Assembly (NCBI GenBank): GCA_029378245.1
Contig: JARKIF010000109.1
Location: 48,581 to 112,580 of the forward strand
Length of the DNA: 64,000 nt
From: Roridomyces roridus
Lineage: Eukaryota; Basidiomycota; Agaricomycetes; Agaricales; Mycenaceae
Direction of reading: 5' to 3'
In this document: positions 21,916 to 33,352 of the stretch, piece after piece
How positions within the stretch are numbered: the first letter of the stretch is position 1
How the letters are laid out: every line of letters begins with the position of its first letter
Notes under the pieces: generated by a model
Seen by the model: only the letters and a program-made list of their open reading frames with translations
What the model was told of the DNA's origin: nothing
Database searches by the model: none
Translations under genes and position numbers: made by a program

Positions 21916-24599
21916 CTACCGTCGGTCGCCAAACTCGCTGTTAAAGCTATCCGCGCTCGAGCCACCCTGTACGATCTGCACCTCCGAACTGAACGACGCC
22001 GGAGGCACGGTAATGGGCTGAATGTAGATGCTTCCACGAGTCAGATTCCGCACGTGCACGGGAGCGGGAGTGGTCTTGTGGGGAGCACGGACACGACCGA
22101 CGCTCTTGACGCGGACAGGGACAGGCACGCGAGAAGCGAGCTGCTCGTCGTCTGCATCACCGTCCATGTCCCCGTGCAACCACGAGCTGGCATACGTCTC
22201 CACGCTCGCTCCCTGCGATGGCCTGCGCTTCTTCAGCGTGTTCCGCCGTGAAGGCCCATCAGAGAGGGACAGCATGCTGGGCGTAAACTCGGGTGGAGTC
22301 CACGCTTCCGAGACACCGCCGTCACCGCGCTGCGTCATTTGCAATAACGCCGCAGACGAGCGCGACTCCTGCCGCCCGTGTTCCTGCCGTGGACCATCCT
22401 GTAGGTTGACGGGCTGCATCACAGCCTTGCCCTTCCCACTCCTCAACGGCGCCTCGTCGTATTCAAACGGATCTTCCGTGCCAGGCGTCGAAGAGTAACT
22501 CTCCTCGTCTCGCGAGAAATGCGTCATGGGCGTCGTCCCGTACGTCGTGTCGCTGCGGCCGGGCGTCTGGTTCTCCGCGCGTGCCATCGGCGAGGTGTAT
22601 ACGGCGTAAGGATGGTTAGGAATTTGGATCTGCTCGGGCGAGGCCGGGCCATCGTAGGCATAACGGAAGACGGGTTCCGGTGACTCGGGGTATTCCATCC
22701 CACCATACGCATAGCGCATGGGCGGGGCATCTGGTGATGCGCCATACGCGGAATCCGCTTGTGGCGACGGGCGTACAGGCGTGCTCGGCCCATCGTACGA
22801 GAAAAAGTCGGGTTCAGGAGGTCGGATAGACGGCATCTGAGACTCGCCGTCGTCCCACTCGCTCCTTTCCGCAATCGGCGACGGCCGTCGTGGGACAACA
22901 GGGATAGGCGGGGGACCAGGGAACTGCGAGGCGATCTCACTAACGCTCGCCGCGGTCAAAGATTCGGGGTAGTACGAGCTACGGCGACTGTATTCCGAGG
23001 ACCGTTGTTGTGCGGGTTTGGGTATAATGAATTCGGGGTATCCCGTGGGCATCGGAGGATCAAAGGCAAACGAGGGGACAGTGCTGGTAGCATATTGCGA
23101 GGAGCGCGCAATCGAGACCCAGCTGGAAGACACCGGACGCGCTTTGACGCTCTCCGCAATCACGGCGGGGCTGGGCATCTCGAGGCCGGAGAACCGCATA
23201 TGCAGCGTCGGGGCCCCCTTGTCGAAATGCACAGTGACGCGCTGGTTGGGATTGAATTCGGGCACGTCGATTTGCGTCCGCAGTGGTGAGCGATATCGGA
23301 CGCTGTCGGCTGTCATCGGTGGCCTGAGCTGGTCGCTGTCCCTGGTCGTGCGCAGCTGCGAAAGGTCGCGCTTGACCTGAGCAAACTGGGACATGCGTGG
23401 CCCGTCGTTCTTTTCCGACATGGGTTCATTGGGCCGGAAGGCACTCGCGGTGGGCGTGAGCTGGCGGAAGGTGCTGAATCGAGGATTGGATATCAATAAG
23501 CCCAACCGCGAACGGCGGGCTTGCTGCCGGCTCGAAGACAATTCCTTGGTGACCTCTGAAAAGTCGTCAAACTGATCCACGCTACGGGGCATCAGCAACG
23601 CGGCGTCTCAAACAAGGCCAGCACACGCACCCCTTGACAATCCCGATGATCAAAAATGCGCGCGCCAAAAAGCGTAGTATCCGCCGTGTAAGCGCACCGC
23701 CGAACCCGCCCTGAGCGAACCCAATGACGGTTTCGACGGCACCGAGCTTGAAGCCTCCAGTGATCCAGCCAATGCCACGGATGAGATGGGCTTGGTCGGA
23801 AGACGTGGTCTCGATGCGCCGCTGATCAATGAAAGCGCGGACGAGACGGTAAAAGGCAAAGCAAAAGTTGATGGCCTCGAATGCGGTGAGGAGAGCGAGG
23901 GTGAGGCTCGTGAGGAACGTCCACAAGTCCTGGTCGCTGGAGGTGCGGAAGCCAATGGCAACGACCTGCCTTCCTCCGGAACCAATGGTGCCTGGTTGGT
24001 AGAGATCAATCTCTGGGTAGGGCGGTGAATGATACGGGCGGACGTACGGCGTGATATGCCCACAAACGACGACAGCTCATTGAGGGCGACGATGGCAGGG
24101 ATGAAGAAGAGAAGGAGGACGTTGGCGATGTTCTGGAACCGTTTAGGGAGGGTGTCGATAAGTTCTCCCCGCGTGAACAAGTAAACGAAGAAGGTGTAGA
24201 AGAATATGGGAAGAAAAGAGGTGGCCCCTGGAATCGTAAGAGATGGAACACGCGCATAAGATTCCGGACGCACCCAGGACGATATCCACAACACTAAACA
24301 CAGTGACACTGTCCCGCACAGCGGGCAGAGTGTGGGAGAGCAACTCAAGCAAGGCCAGCGCAAAGTAAGACCATCCTTCCGCCGTCAATAAGAGATGTCG
24401 CCTTGAAAAGGGGGGTTCTTAGTTTCGTCATAGACTCCGAAATGAAAGCCACTCACCAGCCAGTACCCCAGTTTGTGATGACGAGAGTCGTCGAGAATAT
24501 AAGCTCCAAAGCGGTGGGGATGATGAGAACTTGAGACTCGAGGCTGGTGAAGCGTTCGCAACGAAGGATGGTGGCCGCAGAAAGACAGAGAGATCCCAT
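21916..24599 (-). CDS. Polytopic membrane protein with long Pro/Ser-rich cytoplasmic tail
   Basis: Start MGSLCLSAATILRCERF at 24599, stop at 21916. Several exons (24599-24457 region, 24390-24270, 24220-24020, 23930-23640 and the large 3' exon to 21916) encode about six or seven hydrophobic helices, e.g. SFLPIFFYTFFVYLFTRG, NVLLLFFIPAIVALNELSSF and LWTFLTSLTLALLTAFEAIN. The last exon, joined at VDQFDDFSEVTKEL, encodes about 550 residues rich in Pro, Ser, Tyr and Arg, with repeated short motifs such as PEPVFRYAYDG and RYAYGGMEYPESP. This tail looks disordered and probably phosphorylated. No family name was recognised; it resembles uncharacterised basidiomycete membrane proteins. Exon limits are approximate. 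Confidence 0.75.
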
Positions 24600-25408
24600 T
24601 TACTGGGTGAAATGGGTATGGCCTCAGAGACGGGCAGTTGGCATCTCAGGGCTTGAGCGCCAGCAGGAGAAGCCTGTGTTGTAAAAGAGTGGATAGCAGA
24701 CTGGCTGCAACTGGGATCGACCGGCGCCTTCGTAAAGAAAGAGAGTTTAGGGAAAGGGAACGAAATAACAAGCCAGCCCGTCGTTACAGATGCCATCAAC
24801 GGTTGCTATCCACCACCCATTTGGCTTGATCTCTCCGACAACCTCGACGTTCCCTTTTCAATTCATGGTCCCCGCCTCGACAACTCTACAACGCGATTAT
24901 ATCCGAGGAGGGTCCCATTCAGCCCAGTGGTAGCATTTCCGTCGGTCGGACAGACTTGAAACACCACAGACTCCAGAGCACTGGATACCTGTCCGACTGT
25001 CACTAGATGCACCCGGGACACCGCAAGTACCCGGAGGTCCACACATGCCACCAATCGAACACTTAAAACCATGAAGATCTATCACCTCGTAGCACCACAA
25101 ATCGGGATCGGAACGGGTTGTAAGGTAATATACCCCGGAAAGGAGGTTCTGGAATTTGACGCAGAGTCATGGGTACAATACGGTAGCAATTTACCTTGTG
25201 TTCCTCTCTTTTTGAAGGCCTTTCTAATCCCTTTCAATGACTCGAACTTTGCGAGGAAACATTGCTGGTGAACCCTTGGCTATGAACCCGGATTACTGGT
25301 AAATGCAGATCCTCTCCCGGACCGACGGAGGTTTCGAAATGACAACGTGCTGATCGAGTATCCAGGTTCTCTATATCACAAGACATTGAAAAAGGTACGA
25401 GTAAGTAG
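24600..25408. other. Intergenic, with a short cysteine-rich minus-strand frame
   Basis: No convincing gene. On the minus strand, about 25100-24897, one frame reads KCSIGGMCGPPGTCGVPG then QCSGVCG and RKCYHWAEWDPP. The cysteine spacing resembles small secreted proteins, but no signal peptide or splice structure could be assembled, so it is left unnamed. Confidence 0.3.
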
Positions 25409-26449
25409 TCAACGCTCCAACGCCAACTTGACCAGCTGTCGAATGACATACTGGTAACCCACTCCTCCCGCTTCCCACAACCTCGGATACATCGACGTTG
25501 GCCGGAACCCAGGAATCGTATTCACCTCGTTCAGAAAAATCTCCCCGGTCCGCTCCTGGTAGAAAAAATCCACACGGGCGAATCCAGCGCAGTCGAGAAT
25601 CTTGTACACCCGCAACGCCAGCTCTCGAATGGAGTCGCACACTGCGGCCGACACATGGGCGGGTATGCGTATGCGTACTTCGCAGCCAACACCGTACTTG
25701 GCCTCATTGTCGTAAAAGTCCGAGCTGTGGACGACCTCGCCGACGAGGCTCGCTTCCGGCGTTGCGTTTCCCAAGACGGCCACTTCCAGCTCGCGCACAT
25801 GCACCACGCTCTCCTCGATGAGTGCACGGCGGCCGTAGCTCAGCGCCTTGGTGATGGCGAGCTCGAGCTCCGCCTCATCCCTGGCTTTCGACACGCCGAT
25901 TGAAGAACCTAGGTTTGCGGGCTTGACGAACCACGGTGCATCCAACCTCTCCTTGACCTCCCCCAAAATCCGCGCCGGGTCCGCGGCATACTCGTCCCGC
26001 GTAGTGGCCACGAAGCGCACCTGCGGGACGTGGTTGGCCCGCAGCACCTCCTTGGTCATGATCTTGTCCATACACACTGCACTAGCCAGCACACCGCAGC
26101 CGATGTACGGGATACCGGCGAGTTCAAGTAGCCCCTGCACCGTGCCGTCTTCACCAAACGGACCGTGCATAAGCGGGAAAACGACATCGTAGTCGGTTAT
26201 CATTTCCGCTATTATAGCATGCAGCATGGGTAACCCACCGCCGGATTCTGCAGTCTGAGTTCCCGCATCCAAGGCCTTCCGACTTTCCTCGATAGTCAGC
26301 CAGAAGCCATTCCGAGCGACAACGAGCACGGCGGAGTCGATGTCCACCATAGTTTTCGTCGCCTCCAATACTGCGCGCGCGGAGGCGATCGAAACTTGGT
26401 GTTCTTCAGAACGTCCGCCGGCGAGGATGAGGAGGCGCGTTGGCTTCAT
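25409..26449 (-). CDS. ddl: D-alanine-D-alanine ligase homologue (ATP-grasp), intronless
   Basis: One uninterrupted frame of 346 residues from ATG 26449 (MKPTRLLILAGGRSEEHQVS). It has the length and order of bacterial Ddl: N-terminal GGxSxExxVS; PLMHGPFGEDGTVQGLLE; AGIPYIGCGVLASAVCMDK; the ATP-binding loop FVKPANLGSSIGVSKA; RRALIEESV; the omega-loop FYDNEAKY; and metal and substrate residues in FARVDFF and EIFLNEVNTIPGFRPTSMYP. Bacterial Ddl joins two D-alanines for peptidoglycan, which fungi lack. Tyr in the omega-loop (FYD) resembles D-Ala-D-Ala ligases rather than the His of D-lactate ligases. No introns, while all neighbours have several, suggests transfer from bacteria. The physiological substrate is unknown; another dipeptide or small-molecule ligase role is possible. 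Confidence 0.93.
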   Translation of the reverse strand: MKPTRLLILAGGRSEEHQVSIASARAVLEATKTMVDIDSAVLVVARNGFWLTIEESRKALDAGTQTAESGGGLPMLHAIIAEMITDYDVVFPLMHGPFGEDGTVQGLLELAGIPYIGCGVLASAVCMDKIMTKEVLRANHVPQVRFVATTRDEYAADPARILGEVKERLDAPWFVKPANLGSSIGVSKARDEAELELAITKALSYGRRALIEESVVHVRELEVAVLGNATPEASLVGEVVHSSDFYDNEAKYGVGCEVRIRIPAHVSAAVCDSIRELALRVYKILDCAGFARVDFFYQERTGEIFLNEVNTIPGFRPTSMYPRLWEAGGVGYQYVIRQLVKLALER

Positions 26450-27779
26450 TTTCCAAGGTCCATCTTTGGTTTCCAACTCATCCAGGTTTTATCTTCAGAA
26501 ACCTGTGGCATTGTACATAACCATTCCCCCATTCAAGGAGACATGGTTTTGTGGCGACCTTAAGCTTGCCCAGGTTTTAGCGCGCGCCATGATTCAAATT
26601 CAGTTCGGACGTCCCCACCTGTTGTACCAAAATTCGGGGTGGTGAGGTCTTCCCTGCTTTGAATGGCTAGGTGGACTGAACATGAACGCTGTTTCAGCTA
26701 TTCATTCTCATTCTCATTCAGAGCGCCTAGCAAACCGTCGTCGCCGTCGGACTCGGAAAATAACGGAATGCTCGAAGCGGCCTCGAGGATACAAGGATAC
26801 AAAACTCAGGACCTACACCCGTTGAAATTGGGACTAACTCATCGTAGAGCTTCGGAGTGCCCAACTACCGGATGATCGACTGAATGCTCCGACGTCGGTG
26901 TTGGAATCGTTAACCACAGGAATGAATGCTGCGTGCTTTCCCTTCGATCTACCGCCGCAAGTTTTCGGAATCAATTGACAAACTTTTGAGCCCTCTTTCC
27001 GGTACTTATTCTCAGTCTATATAGCTCAAGAAAAACCAAACGTCCCCTTTGCTCCGCTTGCCATTCTGGCAGACGGATCGCTACCCTTTTGGATGCGGAT
27101 CGTCACCGAGCGCCAAAATCTTACAAGTCTGTATCGTGCCCATAGCGGCAAGCAGTCATGCTGCTACTTGTCCGGGTTACCAACCTGGACCACAATGCAC
27201 TGAGCGACCGTGCCAGTGTTTGGAAACTTGAGTGGAATGAACAGGCATCCTCGGAGTATGGCGGGGATGACAGTGATGATTCGGGAATTCAGCTGAAAGA
27301 CATTTCGAGTGGGAGGAGGGGAGGAGAAATAGAGTCCAAAAATTTGGGTGAAATGGGGAATGATGTTGTAGGTAGCTCTGAGGATGTATGACCACGCCTG
27401 AAAAAAAAACTATCTGGTTCCGATGATGACCATGCTCACAGTTCAAAAGGCTGACGCAGTATGAGAAGACGCGAATGTCTAGGGAACTCAAGACTCAAAC
27501 GAAATGAGGGAGCCAGCACAAAATCCCCTACTCTGTCAAGAGGAGGGTGCTGTGGGGCTGAATATCTGATCTCCGCAAAACAAACTACATCGATCCTCAT
27601 CGATCATGGCAACATGCTGAACAAAATGCCGAACTCACGCAAGGGAAAGCCGACCTGCGCCCAACCTGCACCCCTCATGAGGGTCGTCATTCCACCTCCG
27701 TTTGGCCGGTCACTCGGTTCAAACTTCAAACTAAGACTTCACACTTGGTACAATTGTAAAGTAATACAAGAAGATCGAA
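26450..27779. other. Gene-free stretch
   Basis: About 1.3 kb between the Ddl start and the end of the GH28 gene. A short TTCTCA repeat lies near 26700. No frame in either strand shows a family motif; several are low-complexity. Confidence 0.4.
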
Positions 27780-29504
27780 TCAAGAGCAAGTCACCCCCGT
27801 TACCCCGATTGCATTTTGGCACAGAATTTCCGGCGTCTCGCCAGCTGGAATGCTGAGATTGAAATTCGTAAACGAGATATTGGTGCAATTGGCTGCTGCA
27901 CTGCACTCCAGAGCGACAACTTTCTCTCGAGTCAAGCAAGGAAAGCAAGGATAAAGAGATACGCACTTTCGTTGGTGAGCGAAGTCCCAGACCAATTTTC
28001 ATAGTGCACGTCTTCAAAGACGTATTTCGAGGGAAGGTCACCTCTGCGGCTACAGTGAACGCAAGCTTGGAAAGAGGAATAAAGGCGTACGTGTGACCTC
28101 CATTCGTCTGTGAGATCGTGGTGGGCCGGTTGACCTGATTCAGTACAACATTTTTGAGTGTGATGTTTTTCGCGTGGCCAGGACCGGCGCCTCCGCCTGT
28201 TGGAGGCACACCTACAAGGTACGAGATTTCAGTTTTTGCGTCTTTTTTTGGGCTACGACGCGGTCACCGTTGATTGTATCATCCCAAGATTTGAAGTAGA
28301 CGCCGTTGTTCATGTTGGGTTGTATAGAGGCATTGATGCGAGTCATCTGTTTGAAGGTATAAGTTGGAAGCATCTCGTTGAAATCGACAGGCTGACGGTC
28401 AAGTCCTCCATAAAAACGTTTTCAACGATATCCGTCAAATTGAAATATTGCCCCAGAGAGCCGAAAGCGATGCCGTTTCCACCTCTGCACGTAACATTCC
28501 GAGCAAGGATATTGGTTGAATTCTGTGTGGTTTGAAAATCAGTTTGAATGAACACCAGGCGACTCACCCCTTTGATAGCAAGGCAATCGTCCCCGCAAGT
28601 TATATCCCAATTGAGCAGAGATACATTGTCGCTCCGGTATGTATCGATACCATCTGTGTTCGGGACAATACTACAAAGTTGGATGAGAACGTTGCTTGAG
28701 AAAGAGCATAACAATCCAACGCACTTGGTCCCCGCAAACGCCGGATTAGCATTGCTCGCATTGCACTTCATCCCATCATAAACAACGCTCTGCGACTCGG
28801 CAACGCAGTTGCACCAAAACGGCTGCGCCTCGATAGCGAAATTCCGAATCGTACCCCGTGTTGCACGATAGACCGTCAACGAAATCGGACGCCCATCCCC
28901 ATCTTCCCTGGTCTGATTCGTGAAAAAGTCCCACCAAGGCTGTCCATTTCCTTGAATCCCACCGGTGTTGTGCGCGTCGACGACGAAATCGCTGCCTGTG
29001 ATCACAAACCACGATGCTTGACTCTGGATGAACACAACCCGGTAGGTATTATTTGCGTTGAGCCAGAATTCGATGTCGGGAACGAACTAGACCCAAAAGT
29101 GAGGCACCGGACAATCAGGGATAATCGCAAGCACGCACGCTAAGGAATCCATGCAAATCCACCGTCGCATCGACTAAATCCCAGGTCATTTTCCTAAATA
29201 TATTATCAGCAAAACCGCAGCAGAGAAGATCCACAGGAATGCTCACCGCGTGATGTTGAACACACCCTCCTGTAGCACCGTATGTCCGCCGTGTCCGCAC
29301 TTGGCGATCGCAGCCAAGACCTACCAACACCGTTATTCGTGGTTACCAGGTGTCACGAAACCAACCTACCTGGTCGGTGTCGTCAAGCCCAGCACCCCGC
29401 GGTGAGATCGTGCAAGTCAGGCCTTGAGCTGGATTGGCGGTGCCGGCCCAGCAAGAAGTAGCCGTGGCCAGACCAAAGAGTAATATTGAGAGTAAAGCGC
29501 GCAT
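27780..29504 (-). CDS. Glycoside hydrolase family 28 (polygalacturonase-like exo-pectinase), secreted
   Basis: Start MRALLSILLFGLATATSCWA at 29504 is a signal peptide; the last exon ends AGETPEILCQNAIGVTGVTCS at 27780. Exons are spread over 1.7 kb with seven or more short introns. Catalytic motifs seen in order: PNTDGIDTYRSDNV (NTD), ITCGDDCLAIKG (the DD pair), and GGNGIAFGSLGQYFN, where most endo-polygalacturonases have GHG. The Asn in place of His and the GSLGQY end resemble exo-acting or rhamnogalacturonan-active branches. There are many N-glycosylation sites. It should cleave pectic backbones outside the cell. Upstream exons give FVPDIEFWLNANNTYR and TGSDFVVDAHNTGG. Splice sites were not all fixed. 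Confidence 0.9.
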
Positions 29505-29756
29505 CGTTGAGAGAAGGAAAGAACAGCGAGCCAGCCCTGTTTTATATCCTATGACGGAGCGAACCCCGCCCAACGTGACGACGCGAGCAATGTCATGTGG
29601 GAGGCGCCGGGCCGCCTGCAAGTCAGAGGAGACAATTCTTCCGAGAGTCTGACGGCGAAGACATTGGAGCTTCGGAGACTTTCGGCCGCCTGGCCGGATT
29701 AGGCAATGCCGAAGAGACAATCAATGATGAATATCAAACGACACGCCAGCCCGTCC

Positions 29757-31446
29757 CTATGAAGAAAGCCTCAAAATGCCCAGCGTGCGCCGCGAAATCC
29801 TCGACCCGCGATCAAAGTTCTTGAAGTAATGCTCGCCGTATTCGACGAGTAAATCTCCCTGCACGGGCTCCTGCAAGCCTGCATCCACATCACTGCCCTG
29901 CACGCCCACCTCCTCCCTGCCAGTACGCACCCACGTCACGCAAGACCATGGCCGATCGACGACCCAACGCCGCCACGAAGTAGGGTCATACCCTTCCGGA
30001 AATGTCCCAATCACTTCCCGTGCAGCGCCGAACAGCGCCTCGAGGCTTGCACCCCCATCCGCGAGCTGTGCACCGATGCGAAGCTCCCTCAGTGCGCGCA
30101 GTGGGAGGAGGGCAGCGGGCAGGGCTGTGGACACCTCAGGATCAAGACCGCGTGGCGGTGGATGGAGGATGTGATGCATGACGGTCCCGGGGTGGAACGT
30201 ATCCAAGTGCGCGTTTACAGATAGCACTTGGAGGGCTGGAAGGGAGATGCACAGGGCGTCGAGGAGGGTCGGTGAGAGGTGGGTTACACCGATGGAGAGG
30301 GACGTCAAAGTGGCTGGGAGGAACGGCACGACAGCGAGTAGGGTGTCCGGGGGCTGGACCGTCGAGACGCCGTGGGAGGTCCACAGATATGCTTCGCAGA
30401 GTGGGCGTCCTTGCGCAAAGGTGGGCGCGTAAGAGGCGGGCCCGTGGAAGGACTGGAGGAGAGGGATGGTGGCTGGCGACAATGGAAGGAGGGTGCTGGG
30501 TATGTTTGGGCCGTCGATGGGGGAGGAGCGCAGGCGGAGGGAGGTGAGAGCGGGGCAAGCGGCGAGAGCACTTGCAAAGTGGGGGGAGGCGACGAATCGC
30601 AGAGACAGGTCCAGGACCTGGAGGGATCCAAGTCCCTGTGGGTGATGAAGGAGGGTGCGAGCAATTGTCTCCGTGCCAGTTGGCCCCGAGACGATGCGCT
30701 CAATGGAGTCTGGGTAGAGGAGTACCAGAGACAGGGACTCTTGTAGGAACAGCTGTACCGGGCTCGTGCTGCGCTGTAACAAAAACTCCTTTCGGGCAGG
30801 GATGGGTATTTCGCCGGTGGACGTGGACGGCATCTCGAGCTCTAGGTGATGCAGCGCCACGCACTGCCTGAGCGAAGCACGCAGCGCATCGTGGCAAAGC
30901 GGGAGGTGAAGAACCAGCTTGGTGAGACTAGGAAGGCGCGGTAGGATACGAACGACCTGATCCATGATGGCCTCGACTGGTTTGTGCTCGACTCTGTGTC
31001 GCCGATTGTACCCAGGAGGATAGGGCGACACGTAAAAGTCGCGGATTGCCGAAGAAATGAGTGTCGTACCCAGAAATTTCAGCCTCTGTATTGAACGCTC
31101 TTGATAGCCATCCGGCGAGAGCTCCGAGTGAGCGCTCATGCTGATGCGGCGGTATGCGAATGTGTCTTGGAAGGGGAAGATCTGTTGGGAGCGGAAGAAG
31201 AGGGGGAGGGCGATGAATCTCAGGCGCTTCGAAGCACGAGAGATAGAGTCGAGAGCAATTTCAGGGATCAAGTCCAAGATGTAAAGCCAGATTTCGGTGG
31301 GCAGCAGTATGTCGGATTCGGAAATCTTGGGTTTCTGGGGCTTCTACCGCTGGAAGTTGGTCTCTGGCAAGGAATGGTTTGTTTCAAACACGTACCTTCC
31401 AGAATGCGAAAATTGCGGAAGATTTCCGTGCCAGAGAGGGAGTCAT
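29757..31446 (-). CDS. F-box / leucine-rich protein
   Basis: Two exons: 31446-31396 (MTPSLARKSSAIFAFWK) and 31334-29757, joined in frame across a 61-nt intron. The F-box is LLPTEIWLYILDLIPEIALD, then SISRASKRLRFIALPLFF. The remaining 470 residues are leucine-rich with LRR-like segments such as LPSLTKLVLHLPLC, LQVLDLSLRFVAS and LTSLSIGVTHLSP. Such proteins are substrate adaptors of SCF ubiquitin ligases and are strongly expanded in Agaricomycetes. It is not closely related to the F-box cluster at 37-60 kb. Confidence 0.82.
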
Positions 31447-32212
31447 GGTGAGTGTCAAGTTTGGCGCATCAGCTCGTGGGAATTTCGATGGACCTTTCGG
31501 GCTTTCCGGCCATCATGGATCATGGATCATGACCATCACACTCCCTCCTTCTCCGCCTCGCCACAGCCCTCTGCGCAGCAGTACAGCTAGGAATCCCTCT
31601 TGAGTTTGGGTCCTACCTCTTTGCGCCACGTTCCCACAATGACTCAAGGCCTATCCACCTCGGTTGAGACCTGCCTCAATAAATTCCCCATTCGGGAACT
31701 TGAAGCTGTTATCACCCCCAAGTATCCCGGCGGACCTCCATGTTTTGGCGGATTCTGAAAACGACTCACTGCGTCCCTCTGGGGATCGGTATTCTCTTGC
31801 CCCTCCATTCCGTGATGTCCGTACCGAGTCATGCCCAATTGTCAAGCGGGTGCCACCCTTGAAAATAACTCAGCGCTCAACGCCGCCGGAGCTTGATTCC
31901 CATGTTTCTGGGTCCAGTAAGAAGAGCTCTTCTTGTCGATGCAATCAGTTTCACCCTTTGGTCGATTTTGCGCCCATCCAAGATCAAGGATGGTATCAGG
32001 CCACAGCCGTCGGACTTTGATCCTCGACGACTGTCCTCGTTGGGATCCCCGGCTTGCGAATTCTCCTCTGCGGTGCTCAATAGCCATTGGACCGACGATC
32101 CCTGCTGCGTAAAGCAACCTTGCCATTCATTTTGCCAAAATTGGACGGCTGTGAAGAGTCTCGGGAATTGACGCGGAGGCCTTTCCTGATACATCCAGAG
32201 GGTTGAGCTGAG
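31447..32212. other. Intergenic region upstream of zinc-cluster copy B
   Basis: No gene recognised. The last 40 bp (about 32185-32212) resemble the sequence upstream of zinc-cluster copy D (TACATCCAGA then GAGCTGAGATGTC), so the shared unit extends at least this far. Confidence 0.4.
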
Positions 32213-33077
32213 ATGTCGACTTCGTCTATGAAAGCTGTTAAACTTAATGACTCGACCCCAAAGGTTCCAAAACGAGCACGGAGACCGCAGTCCAATATTA
32301 AAGCCCAGATTCTCGGACGCTCCTCTTCAATGGCCAGCCCCTACATTCCCTCACAGTTCGAGAGACGGACGAGAGTCTACATTGCATGCGTCAACTGCCG
32401 CAGACGCAAAATCAGGGTATGTTATCCTCTCGCCTCCCCGGTCGAAAGCACTGACGTATGTGATTCTCCAGTGCAAGTCGGGGGACTCGGAGGAGAAACC
32501 CTGCGAGCGATGCGTCAAGAAAGGGCTTCGCTGTGAATACGTGCCGGTCGACCAGCGGGACAGCAACGCGAACGAAAGCGCCAATACCTCCTTCGCCGCC
32601 CACCCCCAGATGTACTCTAGCCACCATGGCCACCATGGCCACCACCGCGAGGCGGGTCCTCCGAGTGTCGACCCCCGCTCCAGGTACACCCAGCCGCAGC
32701 CGCAGCCCACAGGAAGCAGCAGTCATCGACGAAACCCCGCCGGGCCTGGAGCCATACACGCACTCCCCTCTGGAAAAGGATCCTACCCTGGCCACACTGT
32801 ACCGAGTCATGCGCCGTCGAATCCGACTCCTCCAGGAGGAGCCTACTACCATCCGTCGTCGCACGGCCCAGAGATGAATATGGTGTACCCCACAGGATAC
32901 GAGGGTCACCATGGCCAGCAGCAGCAGCTGGCGTATCCCCCGTTTCAGTGGGGTGCTGCGCAGCCTCCGTACGTCCATTAAATCAGTGAATACCACGATT
33001 ATTCAACTGATAATGTTTTCAGCCCGTGTATCTGCCCGCCGGGACCGTGCTTCTGCGGTGGACAACATGGATTTTAG
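32213..33077 (+). CDS. Small Zn2Cys6 zinc-cluster protein, type 2 (copy B)
   Basis: Three exons: 32213-32416, 32472-32968 and 33023-33077; about 250 residues. Exon 1 ends RRTRVYIACVNCRRRKIR and exon 2 begins CKSGDSEEKPCERCVKKGLR, so the intron splits the zinc cluster exactly after its first half, as in all copies. The middle is rich in His, Pro, Gly and Tyr (SSHHGHHGHHREAGP, YYHPSSHGPEMN). The last exon encodes PCICPPGPCFCGGQHGF and stop. This is the best-preserved type 2 copy, with the longest N-terminus (MSTSSMKAVKLNDSTP). It lacks the regulatory domain of classical zinc-cluster activators. Role unknown; DNA binding plus metal binding by the tail is a reasonable guess. Confidence 0.82.
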
Positions 33078-33352
33078 ATCGTTCCTGAACGAAGGAAGGA
33101 ATAATTTTCTTGGCGGACTTGTTGTATTATTGTAAACGTACTTGTAATATTTCTTGAAGGATAGTGTGTACCTGGATCTCCGCCGGCCGTGGCCCCTTCT
33201 CGGGAATCACTTGACTCGGAATTGATTGCACAAAGGTGGTTGATGAATTAAGATTCTATCTGGATCTGAAGTCTCAAGAGACCGCCGCATAGATATCTTG
33301 CGCAACGAAACCCAGCCATCAGTAGATCGGGACGGCACCATACACAATCGGG

